Shown here piece by piece: positions 39,689 to 47,986 of a stretch of 47,986 nucleotides of DNA. Within the stretch, counting starts at the first letter, position 1. Each line of letters opens with the position of its first letter. Under the pieces are notes generated by a model that ran no database searches, was not told where the DNA came from, and was given only the letters and a program-made list of their open reading frames with translations. The position numbers and the translations under genes are program-made. The stretch is from Armatimonadota bacterium (GTDB lineage: Bacteria > Sysuimicrobiota > Sysuimicrobiia > Sysuimicrobiales > Kaftiobacteriaceae), in NCBI GenBank assembly GCA_020028455.1, contig JAHZOA010000002.1:1-47986 (forward strand), given 5' to 3'.

Positions 39689-40639
39689 ATGGAAGTCATC
39701 AACGGATTAGAGAGCTTTCCGAGACCGCGTGTGCCTGTCGTGGTCGCGCTCGGCACGTTCGACGGCGTGCACATCGGGCATCAAGCATTGATCCGTCGCG
39801 CCTTGGACCGGGCGCGAGTGATCGGCGGCCGCGGCGTCGTGCTGACCTTCGATCCCCATCCGCTGCAGGTCATTGCTCCTCCGGCAGAACCGTTTCTGCT
39901 CACGACGCTCCGGGAGCGACTTCAGTTGTTCGCAGACCTCGGAGTGGACATCAGCGTCGTCGTGCGGTTTGATCCGGCGTTGCAGCAGATTCCGCCGGAC
40001 CGATGGATCGCGATGCTCGTGGAGCACACCCGGCTGGCCGAGGCCGTGTGCGGCCCGAACTATACCTTCGGGCATGGACGAATGGGCACCGTGGCTGCAC
40101 TGATGGACGAAGGGCACGATCACGGATTCGTAGTGCACGTCGTGCCTCCAACGGAGATCGATGGTATCACCGTGAGCAGCACGGTGATCCGAACTCTCCT
40201 GCGGAAGGGCGACGTCCGCAGAGCCGGGAGATTGCTCGGGCGGTGGTATGGAATTCGCGGCACGGTCGTTCGTGGGGACGGCCGGGGCGTGGAACTTGGT
40301 TTTCCTACCGCAAACCTCCGGCCGCCCACCGACAAGGTCACGCCTGCTCAAGGTATCTACGCCGGATTTGCCCGGGGGCCGTCAGGAATGGGCCAGGCGG
40401 CGATGAGCGTCGGAACACGACCGACCTTCGGCCCGGGACAGCTGCTTGTCGAGGCGCATCTCATTGATGTGTCGGTGGATCTGTACGGTGCCGAGATTGA
40501 TCTCTATTTTGTCGAGCGCCTCCGCGATGAACTGAAGTTTGGTTCTATCGAAGAACTCATCCGTCAGATGCACGCCGACGTCGAACAGGCGCGCGTGGTG
40601 CTGGGGGACCCCGGCCTTCCGCGCGCATTGCCCGCATGA
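39689..40639 (+). CDS. ribF: Bifunctional riboflavin kinase/FAD synthetase
   Basis: Turns riboflavin into FMN and then FAD. The N-terminal FAD synthetase (nucleotidyltransferase) part has ALGTFDGVHIGHQALIRRAL, LTFDPHPLQVIAPP and GPNYTFGHGRMG; the ISSTxIR-like site is VSSTVIRTLLRKGDV. The C-terminal riboflavin kinase part has GRGVELGFPTANLRPP, with the PTAN metal/nucleotide motif, GIYAGFARG and SVGTRPTFG. Length (316) is normal. A weak GGTGA precedes the ATG. It is placed between truB and rpsO, as in Bacillus. Confidence 0.96.
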   Translation: MEVINGLESFPRPRVPVVVALGTFDGVHIGHQALIRRALDRARVIGGRGVVLTFDPHPLQVIAPPAEPFLLTTLRERLQLFADLGVDISVVVRFDPALQQIPPDRWIAMLVEHTRLAEAVCGPNYTFGHGRMGTVAALMDEGHDHGFVVHVVPPTEIDGITVSSTVIRTLLRKGDVRRAGRLLGRWYGIRGTVVRGDGRGVELGFPTANLRPPTDKVTPAQGIYAGFARGPSGMGQAAMSVGTRPTFGPGQLLVEAHLIDVSVDLYGAEIDLYFVERLRDELKFGSIEELIRQMHADVEQARVVLGDPGLPRALPA

Positions 40640-40710
40640 TAAGATGCAAAGAGAGTGAATTGGCTGGGAGGTCCGTGCCTCCGGCGGCCCCTTGGCCTTC
40701 TTCATGAACT

Positions 40711-40795
40711 GCGGTCGTTGGTCATAGGTCGTCGGTCGTGGAAAAAATCTCGACCTTCTGCCTACGACCTACGACCCACTACCTACGACCGTAGT
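40711..40795. repeat. GGTCGTA paired repeat hairpin in the rpsO leader
   Basis: Left arm 40711-40741: GCGGTCGTT, GGTCATA, GGTCGTC, GGTCGTG. Right arm 40751-40795: CGACCTTCTG, CCTACGACCTACGACCC, ACTACCTACGACCGTAG. The loop is short. It lies in the 180-base gap between ribF and rpsO. That gap also has a small GGAGG-TCCGTG-CCTCC hairpin near 40666 and a possible extended -10 (TGATAAGAT, 40637-40645). Confidence 0.9.
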
Positions 40796-40819
40796 TGGGG
40801 TTCTATGGAGGTGAAACGG

Positions 40820-41089
40820 GTGGCCCTTCGCAAGTCGGCCAAAACTGACATTGTGACGAAGTACAAACGCCATCAGGAAGATACCGGCTCGCCTGAAGTT
40901 CAGATCGCCCTTCTCACGGAACGCATCAATCAGTTGACCGAGCACCTCACGACCCACAAGAAGGATCTCCACTCGCGACGCGGGCTGCTGAAGATGGTGG
41001 GGCAGCGGAGGGGCCTGCTCACCTATCTCATGCGCAGCGACCCGGCTCGATACCGCCAGATCGTCGACAACCTCGGTCTCCGCCGATGA
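40820..41089 (+). CDS. rpsO: 30S ribosomal protein S15
   Basis: Primary binder of 16S rRNA helices 20-22. I start at the GTG at 40820: GGAGGTG lies 6 bases upstream and the product is then 89 residues, the canonical S15 length, reading [20 protein letters not shown]. An upstream ATG at 40805 sits before that ribosome binding site and would add five residues. The rRNA-binding part has [39 protein letters not shown] and the [20 protein letters not shown] end. The stop overlaps the pnp ATG. Confidence 0.96.
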   Translation: MALRKSAKTDIVTKYKRHQEDTGSPEVQIALLTERINQLTEHLTTHKKDLHSRRGLLKMVGQRRGLLTYLMRSDPARYRQIVDNLGLRR

Positions 41090-43308
41090 CTTCAGTCGGG
41101 CAGACCCCGGTGCAACGCACCGAGGTAGACCTCGCCGGCCGTACGCTCTCGCTCGAGACCGGATGGCTGGCCAAGCAGGCCAATGGCAGTGTGGTCATCC
41201 GCTATGGGGACACCGTCGTGTTGGTGACGGCGACCATGGCGGAGACGCCGCGCGAAGGGATCGATTTCTTCCCGCTGACCTGCGACTTCGAAGAGAAGAT
41301 GTACGCCGCAGGAAAAATTCCCGGCGGGTTCTTCAAACGCGAAGGGCGTCCCGGCGAGCGTGCCGTCCTCTCCAGTAGGCTCATGGACCGTCCGCTCCGC
41401 CCTCTCTTTCCAAAAGGCTTCCGTAATGACGTTCAGGTAATTGCCACGGTGCTGTCGACAGACCAGGAGAACGATCCGTCGGTTCTCGCCGTGAATGGCG
41501 CGTCCGCGGCACTGACCATATCCAACATCCCGTTTGATGGCCCCATCGGAGCCGTCCGCGTTGGGCTGGTCAACGGTGAGCTCGTCGTGAATCCAACGAT
41601 GAAGCAGACCGACGAGGAAAGCGATCTCGATTTCATCGTCGCCGCAAGTGAGGATGCGATCATCATGGTGGAGGCGGGAGCCAACGAGGTGGCGGAGGAG
41701 CGCATGCTCGAAGCGCTTGATCTCGCCCACCGCGAGATCCGACGCATCCTCGGGGCGCAGCGTGAGCTCGCCTCGCGCGTCGGGAACGCAAAGGTTTCGG
41801 TCCAGCTTGCCACGCCCGATCCCGAGCTCGACACTGCGGTGCGCGGGCGGGCGCTGCCACTCATCAGGGCGGCGCTATCGCAGCCTGAGAAGCTCATGCG
41901 TGAGGACGCGCTTCGGCGCGTCGCCGAGCAAGTGGCGCCGGCGATCCTGGAACAGTATCCCGAGCGTGCAAAGGAAATTGAGGAGATCATTGCGTCGGCG
42001 ACCAAAGAGGAAGTCCGGCGAATGATTCTCGACGACGGCCGCCGACCGGACGGCCGGGGCGCACGCGACATCCGGCCACTCACCGCCACCGTCGGGGTGC
42101 TGCCGCGCGCACATGGCTCGGGACTGTTTTCGCGCGGTCAGACTCAGGTGCTCTCCATTGCCACCCTTGGTACGGGCGAGGATGAGCAGATCATCGATGA
42201 TATCAGCCTCCGCCAGAACAAGCGATTCATGCACCACTACTCGTTCCCGCCGTTCTCAGTTGGTGAAGTACGCCCTCTGCGCGGTCCCGGTCGTCGCGAG
42301 ATCGGGCACGGATTGCTCGCAGAACGGGCGCTCGAACGAATGATTCCCGACCAGACCGCGTTTCCGTACACCATCCGGCTCGTGTCGGAAATCCTCGAGT
42401 CGAACGGATCGACTTCCATGGGCGCGGTGTGTGGCTCGACGCTCGCGCTCATGGACGCGGGAGTGCCGATCAAGGCGCCGGTCGGCGGGATCTCGATCGG
42501 ACTGGTGAGCAGTCAGCAAGGGCGGACGGCTTTGCTGACCGACATCCAGGGGATCGAGGACGCGATGGGGGACATGGACTTCAAGGTAGCCGGGACGCGC
42601 GCTGGCGTGACCGCAGTGCAGTTGGACGTCAAGAACAAGGGACTGTCGCGCGACGTGGTGAGCCAGACCTTTCAACAGGCGCGAGAAGCCCGTCTGACCA
42701 TCCTGGACGCCATGGCCCGGGCGATCGCCGCGCCGCGGGGGGAACTGTCACGGTTCGCCCCGCGCATCATCACCATCGAGATCAACCCCGAAAAGATCCG
42801 GGAGGTCATCGGCCCGGGCGGCAAAGTCATCAACAAGATCACAGCCGAGACCGGTGTGAAGATCGACATCGAGCAGGATGGCCGCGTGCTCATCGCGTCG
42901 GTGGACGAGGAAGCCGCCAGAAAAGCGCGCGAAATGATCGAGGCGATCGTGCGTGAAGCGAAGGTCGGGGAGACGTACACGGGGCGCGTCACACGGCTGA
43001 TGAACTTTGGCGCGTTCGTGGAAGTGTTGCCGGGCAAAGAAGGACTCGTGCACATCTCAGAGCTCGCTGAAGGACGCCCCGAAAGAGTGGAAGACGTCGT
43101 GAAAGTCGGCGATGAGCTGACCGTCCGGGTCAAAGAGATCGACCACCAAGGCCGCCTCAACCTCACGCGCCGCGGCCTTCCGGGCGGACCGACCGGTGAG
43201 GCCGCTCCTGTGCCGTCAGGTGACCGGCGACCGCGACGCGACGATCGCCGGTTCGGGGACCGCCACCGGCGTCGAGGCCCGCGTCCCGATTCTCCCAACC
43301 AACCGTAG
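41086..43308 (+). CDS. pnp: Polyribonucleotide nucleotidyltransferase (PNPase)
   Basis: Phosphorolytic 3'-5' exoribonuclease and part of the RNA degradation machinery. At 740 residues it has the full domain set: two RNase PH domains (first with [20 protein letters not shown]; second with [20 protein letters not shown] and SGMGD-like [16 protein letters not shown]), a helical linker, KH ([15 protein letters not shown]) and S1 ([20 protein letters not shown]). A basic, Arg-rich tail ([19 protein letters not shown]) follows S1. The start overlaps the rpsO stop, the conserved rpsO-pnp pair. Confidence 0.97.
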   Translation: MTSVGQTPVQRTEVDLAGRTLSLETGWLAKQANGSVVIRYGDTVVLVTATMAETPREGIDFFPLTCDFEEKMYAAGKIPGGFFKREGRPGERAVLSSRLMDRPLRPLFPKGFRNDVQVIATVLSTDQENDPSVLAVNGASAALTISNIPFDGPIGAVRVGLVNGELVVNPTMKQTDEESDLDFIVAASEDAIIMVEAGANEVAEERMLEALDLAHREIRRILGAQRELASRVGNAKVSVQLATPDPELDTAVRGRALPLIRAALSQPEKLMREDALRRVAEQVAPAILEQYPERAKEIEEIIASATKEEVRRMILDDGRRPDGRGARDIRPLTATVGVLPRAHGSGLFSRGQTQVLSIATLGTGEDEQIIDDISLRQNKRFMHHYSFPPFSVGEVRPLRGPGRREIGHGLLAERALERMIPDQTAFPYTIRLVSEILESNGSTSMGAVCGSTLALMDAGVPIKAPVGGISIGLVSSQQGRTALLTDIQGIEDAMGDMDFKVAGTRAGVTAVQLDVKNKGLSRDVVSQTFQQAREARLTILDAMARAIAAPRGELSRFAPRIITIEINPEKIREVIGPGGKVINKITAETGVKIDIEQDGRVLIASVDEEAARKAREMIEAIVREAKVGETYTGRVTRLMNFGAFVEVLPGKEGLVHISELAEGRPERVEDVVKVGDELTVRVKEIDHQGRLNLTRRGLPGGPTGEAAPVPSGDRRPRRDDRRFGDRHRRRGPRPDSPNQP

Positions 43309-43367
43309 CAAGGTAGCAGTAGCCCCAGGACTTTTCTGCCACCCGCGTAATTCCACTTGGAGATTAC

Positions 43368-44669
43368 ATGACTGAATTGATCAATAAAACTGTTCTGCCT
43401 AGCGGCATTCGCGTCCTCACCGAGCGGATGCCGCATGTGCGCACGGCGGCGATGGGCATCTGGGTCGGCGCAGGGTCGCGCTACGAGCCTGCCCCGCAGC
43501 ACGGGATCACGCACTTCCTCGAGCATCTGTTCTTCAAGGGAACCGAGAAGCGGAGCGCGCTGGAGATCGCCCAGGCTGCCGACGACATGGGCGGTCAGAT
43601 GAACGCATTTACTGACCGCGAGCAGACCGTGTTCTTTGTCAAAGTGCTCTCCACGCATCTCGAGCAGGCTGTGGAGATCTGCGCCGACATGCTCCTGCAC
43701 AGCACCTTCGCCACCGAGTCGGTCGAGCGCGAGCGTCAGGTGATCATCGAAGAGATCAAGAGTTACGAGGATGCCCCGGACGAGCTAGTGCAGGACCTGT
43801 TTGCGCAGACCGTCTGGAACGGCCATCCGCTGGGCCGGCCGGTGATCGGAACTCTGGCGACCGTCAGCCGCCTGACGCGCGACGATTGCCTCGCGCACGT
43901 CCAGCGCTACTACCGCGCGGCCAACGTGGTGGTGGCGGTCGCGGGCGAGATCGAGCACGAGCATGTCGTCGAGTTGATCAGCCGGTACTTCGGCTCGTGG
44001 GATGGCGCCGTCGAAGTGATGCCGGCCGATCCCCCCGTTCCGCTCGCCGATGTTGCGACCCGCTTCAAGGAAACGGAGCAGGTACATCTGTGCGTCGGCG
44101 CTCAGGGTCTGGCGTACGATGACGAGCGGCGCTACGCGCTCTCGGTGCTGGATACGGTGCTTGGTGGAGGAATGAGTTCGCGGTTGTTCCAGGAGATCCG
44201 TGAGCGGCGCGGATTAGTGTATACGATCGGGTCGTACGGCGCGTCGTATCGTGACGGTGGGCTGTTTGTGATCTACGCCGGCATGAGCCCATCGGCCGGT
44301 CCCGAGGTCATCAGGCTTACGTTTGCTGAGATTGAGAAAATGAAGCAGGAGTCTCCTTCGCCGGAGGAGCTTGCCAGAGCAAAGGAATCTTTGAAGGGCA
44401 GCCTGATGCTCGGTCTCGAGAGCACCAGCAGCCGGATGATGATGCTGGCACGATCGGAGGTGTACTACAACCGCCAGATCACGCTCGACGAGCTGATCGC
44501 GCGCATCGATGCCGTCACGGCGGACGAAGTGCAGCAGATGGTCATCGAACTGCTCCGACCTGGCCGGCTGTCGATGGCGGCGATTGGGCCGTTCAGGCCC
44601 GACGGAAAGCTGGACGGTGAGCTGAGAGAAGCATTCAGACAGTCTCGCGGTAGCGCGGTCGCGCGGTAG
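43368..44669 (+). CDS. M16 family zinc peptidase (processing-peptidase-like)
   Basis: Insulinase/pitrilysin-family protease of the mitochondrial-processing-peptidase type (433 residues). The inverted zinc motif HxxEH is in GITHFLEHLFFKGTEKRS, with the downstream Glu ligand in VIIEEIKSYEDAPDE. The second, non-catalytic half has LGGGMSSRLFQEIRERRGLV and YTIGSYGASYRDGG. GGAG lies 9 bases before the ATG. No signal peptide is seen. The same gene follows pnp in Bacillus (mlpA/ymxG), so position supports orthology. dapB begins 5 bases later. Confidence 0.95.
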   Translation: MTELINKTVLPSGIRVLTERMPHVRTAAMGIWVGAGSRYEPAPQHGITHFLEHLFFKGTEKRSALEIAQAADDMGGQMNAFTDREQTVFFVKVLSTHLEQAVEICADMLLHSTFATESVERERQVIIEEIKSYEDAPDELVQDLFAQTVWNGHPLGRPVIGTLATVSRLTRDDCLAHVQRYYRAANVVVAVAGEIEHEHVVELISRYFGSWDGAVEVMPADPPVPLADVATRFKETEQVHLCVGAQGLAYDDERRYALSVLDTVLGGGMSSRLFQEIRERRGLVYTIGSYGASYRDGGLFVIYAGMSPSAGPEVIRLTFAEIEKMKQESPSPEELARAKESLKGSLMLGLESTSSRMMMLARSEVYYNRQITLDELIARIDAVTADEVQQMVIELLRPGRLSMAAIGPFRPDGKLDGELREAFRQSRGSAVAR

Positions 44670-44674
44670 CCCCC

Positions 44675-45493
44675 ATGGCTGAAAAGATCAGGGTTGCGAT
44701 CGCGGGGGCTGCGGGACGGATGGGACGCGCATCGGTGCGGACCATCGCGAAGCAGGACGATATGATCATTGTCGCCGCACTCGGGCGTGCGAATCAGGTT
44801 GGCCGAGACGCAGGCGAGGTCGCGGGTGCCGCGGCAATCAACGTCAAGATCACCGAGAGTCTGGACGAAGTGCTCGCAGCGGGGGCGAACGTTCTCGTAG
44901 ATTTCGCTCCCGGCGCGGCCGCGATCGCCCATGCCCGCGCCGCGATCACCTCGGGGGTCAGTCCCATCGTCGGCGGGACCGGTCTAAGTAGTCAGGAGAT
45001 CAACGACCTGACAGGTCTGAGTGAAGCGCGCCGGGTCGGTGCGGTGATTGCTCCGAACTTTGCGATTGGCGCGGTCCTGATGATGGACTTCAGCAGGCAG
45101 GCTGCTAAGTATTTTCCGCACGTGGAGATCATCGAGCTCCATCATGACCGCAAACGCGACGCGCCGTCCGGGACTGCGGTGAAGACAGCCTCGCTGGTTG
45201 CCGCAGGACGGGCCGGTCCGCCGGCCGCCCCTGTCCCCGAGGAAGAGACGATCGCCGGTGCGCGCGGAGGCCGTGTTGAGGGCGTTCGTGTGCACAGTGT
45301 TCGGCTCCCAGGCCTGGTGGCGCATCAAGAGGTCATTTTTGGAGGACCAGGCCAGACGCTGACGATCCGGCACGACTCTATCAACGAGGAATCGTTCATG
45401 TCCGGGCTGCTGCTCGCTGTGCGGAAGGTGCGATCGTTGCCCGGGCTCGTCTATGGGCTCGAGAAACTGCTTGAACTACCGCTGAAGCGCTGA
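44675..45493 (+). CDS. dapB: 4-hydroxy-tetrahydrodipicolinate reductase
   Basis: Reduces the DapA product towards diaminopimelate and lysine using NAD(P)H. The 272-residue protein has the Rossmann motif VAIAGAAGRMGRA, LVDFAPG, the loop VGGTGLS, the catalytic ELHHDRKRDAPSGTA (His-His and Lys/Ser-Gly-Thr substrate contacts) and GARGGRVEGVRVHSVRLPGL. It is separated from asd by an AGCTGAAG hairpin, and its final codons run into the first repeat unit. The gene is placed upstream of asd, dapG and dapA, where Bacillus has spoVF genes. Confidence 0.96.
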   Translation: MAEKIRVAIAGAAGRMGRASVRTIAKQDDMIIVAALGRANQVGRDAGEVAGAAAINVKITESLDEVLAAGANVLVDFAPGAAAIAHARAAITSGVSPIVGGTGLSSQEINDLTGLSEARRVGAVIAPNFAIGAVLMMDFSRQAAKYFPHVEIIELHHDRKRDAPSGTAVKTASLVAAGRAGPPAAPVPEEETIAGARGGRVEGVRVHSVRLPGLVAHQEVIFGGPGQTLTIRHDSINEESFMSGLLLAVRKVRSLPGLVYGLEKLLELPLKR

Positions 45494-45560
45494 AAAGCTG
45501 GAGAGCTGAAGAGCAACTGACGAATCTCTTCAGCTTTCTAGCTCTCCAGCTTTCTAGCTG
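45489..45560. repeat. AGCTGAAG paired repeat hairpin between dapB and asd
   Basis: Left arm 45489-45514: GCTGAAA, AGCTGGAG, AGCTGAAG, AGC. Right arm 45525-45560: TCTCTTCAGC, TTTCTAGC, TCTCCAGC, TTTCTAGCTGG. The loop is about 10 bases. The dapB stop lies inside the left arm. Confidence 0.9.
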
Positions 45561-45584
45561 GAAGGAAACTGAGGTACATATAAG

Positions 45585-46613
45585 ATGATGACGGATTTTC
45601 GTGTTGGGATCGTTGGGGCCACGGGGGCCGTCGGGCGCGAAGTCGTAAAGATCCTCCGCGAGCGGCGATTTCCTGCGACGTCAGTGCGGTTGATCGCGTC
45701 CGGGCGGTCTGCGGGAACGCGGCTTGGCGACACGGTCGTCGAGGCGATTTCCGAGGAGATGCTCAAGGATCTTGACGTCGCCATCTTCGACACGCCGGAC
45801 GATATCGCGAGGCGATGGGTCCCGATCGCCGCATCGCTCGGGGTCACCTCTATCGACAACTCCGCGGCGTTTCGCATGGAACCCGACGTGCCGCTGGTGA
45901 TTCCAGAGATCAACGCACACGCGTTGCGGAATGCCTCACGGCGGATCATCGCCAACCCGAATTGCACGACCGCGACGATCGCCCTGCCGCTCGCACCCCT
46001 CCATCGTCTGGCAGGACTCTCCAGAGTCATCGCGTGCTCGTATCAGGCCGTCTCTGGTGCCGGACAGAAGGGCGTGCAGCAGTTGTGGGCTGAAGTGGAC
46101 GAATCCGCGAAGACCCATCAGCCGCCCGCCATCGCGCACGGGGATGCATTTACGCATCCCATCGCCTTCAATCTCATCCCCGCGATCGGTTCATTCAAGG
46201 GCGAGCATACAAGCGAAGAAGTCAAAGTCGGATCCGAACTTCGCAAGATGCTGGACGCGCCGGACGTCCGCACAGGTGTGACCTGCGTGCGCGTCCCGAC
46301 GTTCACCGGCCATGGTGTGGCGGTGCACGCAGAATTCACCCGGCCGATCGATGCTGCGACGGCCCGGCGGACATTGATGGATGCGCCGGGCGTTGAGGTG
46401 GTTGATGATCCGGGGGGCAGCCGTTATCCGACCACGCTGCAATCGGCCGGTCGAGATCCTTGCTTTGTCGGGCGGATCCGCGACGATGGGGCAGGGGCGC
46501 TGGCGTTCTTTGCGATCGCGGACAATCTCCGGAAAGGCGCTGCGCTCAACACGATTCAGATCGCAGAAACGCTGATCGAGATGGGACTTTTGGTGCCTAG
46601 GGTTCGTGCCTAG
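45585..46613 (+). CDS. asd: Aspartate-semialdehyde dehydrogenase
   Basis: NADPH-dependent reduction of aspartyl phosphate, the branch point for lysine, threonine and methionine. The 342-residue protein has VGIVGATGAVGREVVKIL, SIDNSAAFRMEPDVPLVIPE, the catalytic Cys in ANPNCTTATIALPLAPL, SYQAVSGAGQKG, and the catalytic His in RVPTFTGHGVAVHAEF. Two adjacent ATGs (45585, 45588) are possible starts; the ribosome binding site (GGAAGGAAA or TGAGG) comes after the repeat arm. It overlaps the kinase gene by 8 bases. Confidence 0.96.
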   Translation: MMTDFRVGIVGATGAVGREVVKILRERRFPATSVRLIASGRSAGTRLGDTVVEAISEEMLKDLDVAIFDTPDDIARRWVPIAASLGVTSIDNSAAFRMEPDVPLVIPEINAHALRNASRRIIANPNCTTATIALPLAPLHRLAGLSRVIACSYQAVSGAGQKGVQQLWAEVDESAKTHQPPAIAHGDAFTHPIAFNLIPAIGSFKGEHTSEEVKVGSELRKMLDAPDVRTGVTCVRVPTFTGHGVAVHAEFTRPIDAATARRTLMDAPGVEVVDDPGGSRYPTTLQSAGRDPCFVGRIRDDGAGALAFFAIADNLRKGAALNTIQIAETLIEMGLLVPRVRA

Positions 46614-47853
46614 TATCATCGTTCAAAAGTACGGCGGCAGTCTGCTCGCGACGACGGAAGGACGCGAAGAGGCCGCCAGGCAGATCATCACGACCCGCAA
46701 CGCCGGGTCGGCTGTCATTGCGGTCGCGTCCGCGATTGGCCGCGAAGGGGATCCGTACGCGACCGATACACTCATCACCCTCCTTCACGACGTTGACCCG
46801 CGGGTCGATCCCCGCACCATGGACCTGTTGCTCTCCACGGGGGAGATCATCTCCACCGCTCTGCTGGCCCACATGCTCGTCCGTATGGGCTGTCCGGCGG
46901 TGGCTCTGACCGGCGCCCAGGCCGGCATCCTGACAACCGACGAGCACACGGACGCGCGTATCCTTAGTATTGATGCCGCGGTGATCCGCCGCTACCTGGA
47001 ACGGGGCGAAGTGGTGGTGATCGCAGGGTTCCAGGGTGTGACCCCGGATGGGGAAATTACGACCTTGGGTCGCGGCGGCAGCGACACCACGGCGGTGGCG
47101 CTCGGTGCCGCGTTGGGTGCGGACGTCGTGGAGATCTATAAAGACGTCGAAGGCATCATGACGGCCGACCCGAAATTCGTGCCTGCCGCTCGTCCAATTG
47201 AGACGATCACGTATGACGAGGTCTCACAGATGGCGGCGCTCGGCGCCAAGGTGTTGCACCCGCGGGCGGCGGATCTCGGACGGGAGCATGATGTCCGGCT
47301 CGTGATCAAGCGGCTCGGTAGGTCAAACGGAGGGACACTCATCGTGAAGGGACCGGGGTTAGGTGTGCCGATCAGTGATGGAAGGCCGGTGATCGGTCTC
47401 GCGCACGTGCCGGCGGTTGTGCAGCTCAAGATCCGGAGGACATCTGAACGAGATCTTGGCAGGCCGATGCTCGCCCTCCAGACGCTCGCGGAGCACGGCA
47501 TCAGCATTGACCTCATCAACCTCCTGCCGGAGGTCCTGGTGTTCACCGTGCAGGAGGAGGCGGTTTCGCGCGCCGCCAACCTTCTGAGCGAGCGCGGTTT
47601 TAATGTCACGGTGAGCGAGCCATGCGCGAAAGTGTCGATCATCGGCGCTGGCATGCGTGGACGTCCCGGCGTGATGGCGCGCGTCGTGCGGGCGCTGCAC
47701 ACCGCCGGCGTGGATATCCTTCAGACGGCCGACTCACACACGACGATCTCGTGCCTGGTGCAGCGGGGACAGATGGAGCGCGCGTTGCGCGCGTTGCACG
47801 ACGAGTTCGAGCTGGCGAAGGAAGTCGCATCGCAGCGAGAGAGCGAAGGGTAG
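46606..47853 (+). CDS. dapG: Aspartate kinase (DapG/LysC type)
   Basis: First step of the aspartate family pathway. The 415-residue protein has the N-terminal kinase domain: VQKYGGSLLATTEG (the usual KFGGTS is here KYGGSL), LLSTGEIISTALLA, TTLGRGGSDTTAVALGAALG and VEIYKDVEGIMTADP. It ends with two ACT domains for allosteric control by lysine or threonine (LALQTLAEHGISIDLINLLP; VSIIGAGMRGRPGVMARVVR). The GTG start overlaps asd. An internal start for a separate beta subunit, known in Bacillus, cannot be judged. Confidence 0.95.
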   Translation: MPSIIVQKYGGSLLATTEGREEAARQIITTRNAGSAVIAVASAIGREGDPYATDTLITLLHDVDPRVDPRTMDLLLSTGEIISTALLAHMLVRMGCPAVALTGAQAGILTTDEHTDARILSIDAAVIRRYLERGEVVVIAGFQGVTPDGEITTLGRGGSDTTAVALGAALGADVVEIYKDVEGIMTADPKFVPAARPIETITYDEVSQMAALGAKVLHPRAADLGREHDVRLVIKRLGRSNGGTLIVKGPGLGVPISDGRPVIGLAHVPAVVQLKIRRTSERDLGRPMLALQTLAEHGISIDLINLLPEVLVFTVQEEAVSRAANLLSERGFNVTVSEPCAKVSIIGAGMRGRPGVMARVVRALHTAGVDILQTADSHTTISCLVQRGQMERALRALHDEFELAKEVASQRESEG

Positions 47854-47866
47854 AGAGGTGAGTGGG

Positions 47867-47986
47867 ATGTCTGAGATCTTCGGGCGAGTGCTGACCGCGA
47901 TGGCGACCCCGTTCGACGAGTCCGGGGGCGTGGACTATGGACAGGCCACGGTCCTGGCGAAGCACCTCATCGCGAACGGATCAGAC
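47867..47986 (+). CDS. dapA: 4-hydroxy-tetrahydrodipicolinate synthase (3' truncated)
   Basis: Only the first 40 codons are inside the window: MSEIFGRVLTAMATPFDESG, then GVDYGQATVLAKHLIANGSD. This is the usual DapA start, with the TAM-TPF strand and the VDY helix preceding the GSDG loop. GGTGAGTGGG lies shortly upstream. It follows dapG by 13 bases, as in the asd-dapG-dapA operon of Bacillus. The protein would condense pyruvate and aspartate semialdehyde. Confidence 0.92.
   Translation, partial: MSEIFGRVLTAMATPFDESGGVDYGQATVLAKHLIANGSD

Noticed and set aside
9650-40797. The regular GGTCGTA arrays as a CRISPR array
   Set aside because: Units are 7 bp, with no spacers between them, and copies are scattered at gene junctions; no cas genes are present.
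1-47986. Insertion sequences or prophage genes
   Set aside because: No transposase, integrase or phage structural gene is visible in any frame.

Overview
The window is a GC-rich, gene-dense bacterial chromosome segment. Gene order follows the Bacillota (Firmicutes) pattern at two loci: recJ-relA-hisS-aspS-6S RNA-rarA-mnmA (left half) and rimP-nusA-ylxR-infB-ylxP-rbfA-nrnA-truB-ribF-rpsO-pnp-M16 protease-dapB-asd-dapG-dapA (right half). Against that backbone stand an archaeal-type AspRS, an archaeal-type FBP aldolase/phosphatase and a selenoprotein. No sporulation gene is seen. I infer a deep-branching, high-GC relative of Firmicutes, possibly an uncultured candidate phylum; the species cannot be named from this sequence.

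Layout. 1-5.1 kb: 5'-truncated recJ fused to a HIRAN domain and a degenerate RecQ-like helicase, then a bifunctional relA/spoT. 5.1-10.4 kb: accessory metabolic genes (SnoaL-like protein, two PLP enzymes, a GatC-like/amidase pair, a sugar nucleotidyltransferase). 10.5-15.3 kb: hisS, archaeal-type aspS, a likely 6S RNA with its promoter, HU, rarA. 15.3-21.8 kb: a sugar ABC transporter island with a Gfo/Idh oxidoreductase, a GH63-like glycosidase and the remnant of a dehydrogenase gene. 21.9-25.9 kb: mnmA, an S41 protease, cca and a 48-residue membrane protein. 26-32.3 kb: fbp, parA with an overlapping Cys-rich partner, a HAD phosphatase, a selenocysteine peroxiredoxin, an EamA transporter and asnS. 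32.4-43.3 kb: the translation/transcription operon, beginning with a promoter and an intrinsic terminator in the leader. 43.4-48 kb: an M16 protease and the aspartate/diaminopimelate genes, ending in a truncated dapA.

Two signals stand out. First, positions 29472-29930 form one peroxiredoxin gene interrupted by an in-frame TGA exactly at the peroxidatic cysteine, followed by a SECIS-like hairpin: a selenoprotein with no cysteine at all. Second, at least twelve gene junctions carry degenerate tandem repeats of 7-9 bp (units GGTCGTA, GGGATAAA, AGCTGAAG, GTGTAGATT, CAGTCGG, GGGATCR), usually as two opposing arms that can fold into long imperfect hairpins. The arms begin at or inside stop codons and often encode the last residues of the upstream protein. 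They explain most of the non-coding DNA between genes here, and I know no named element that matches them.
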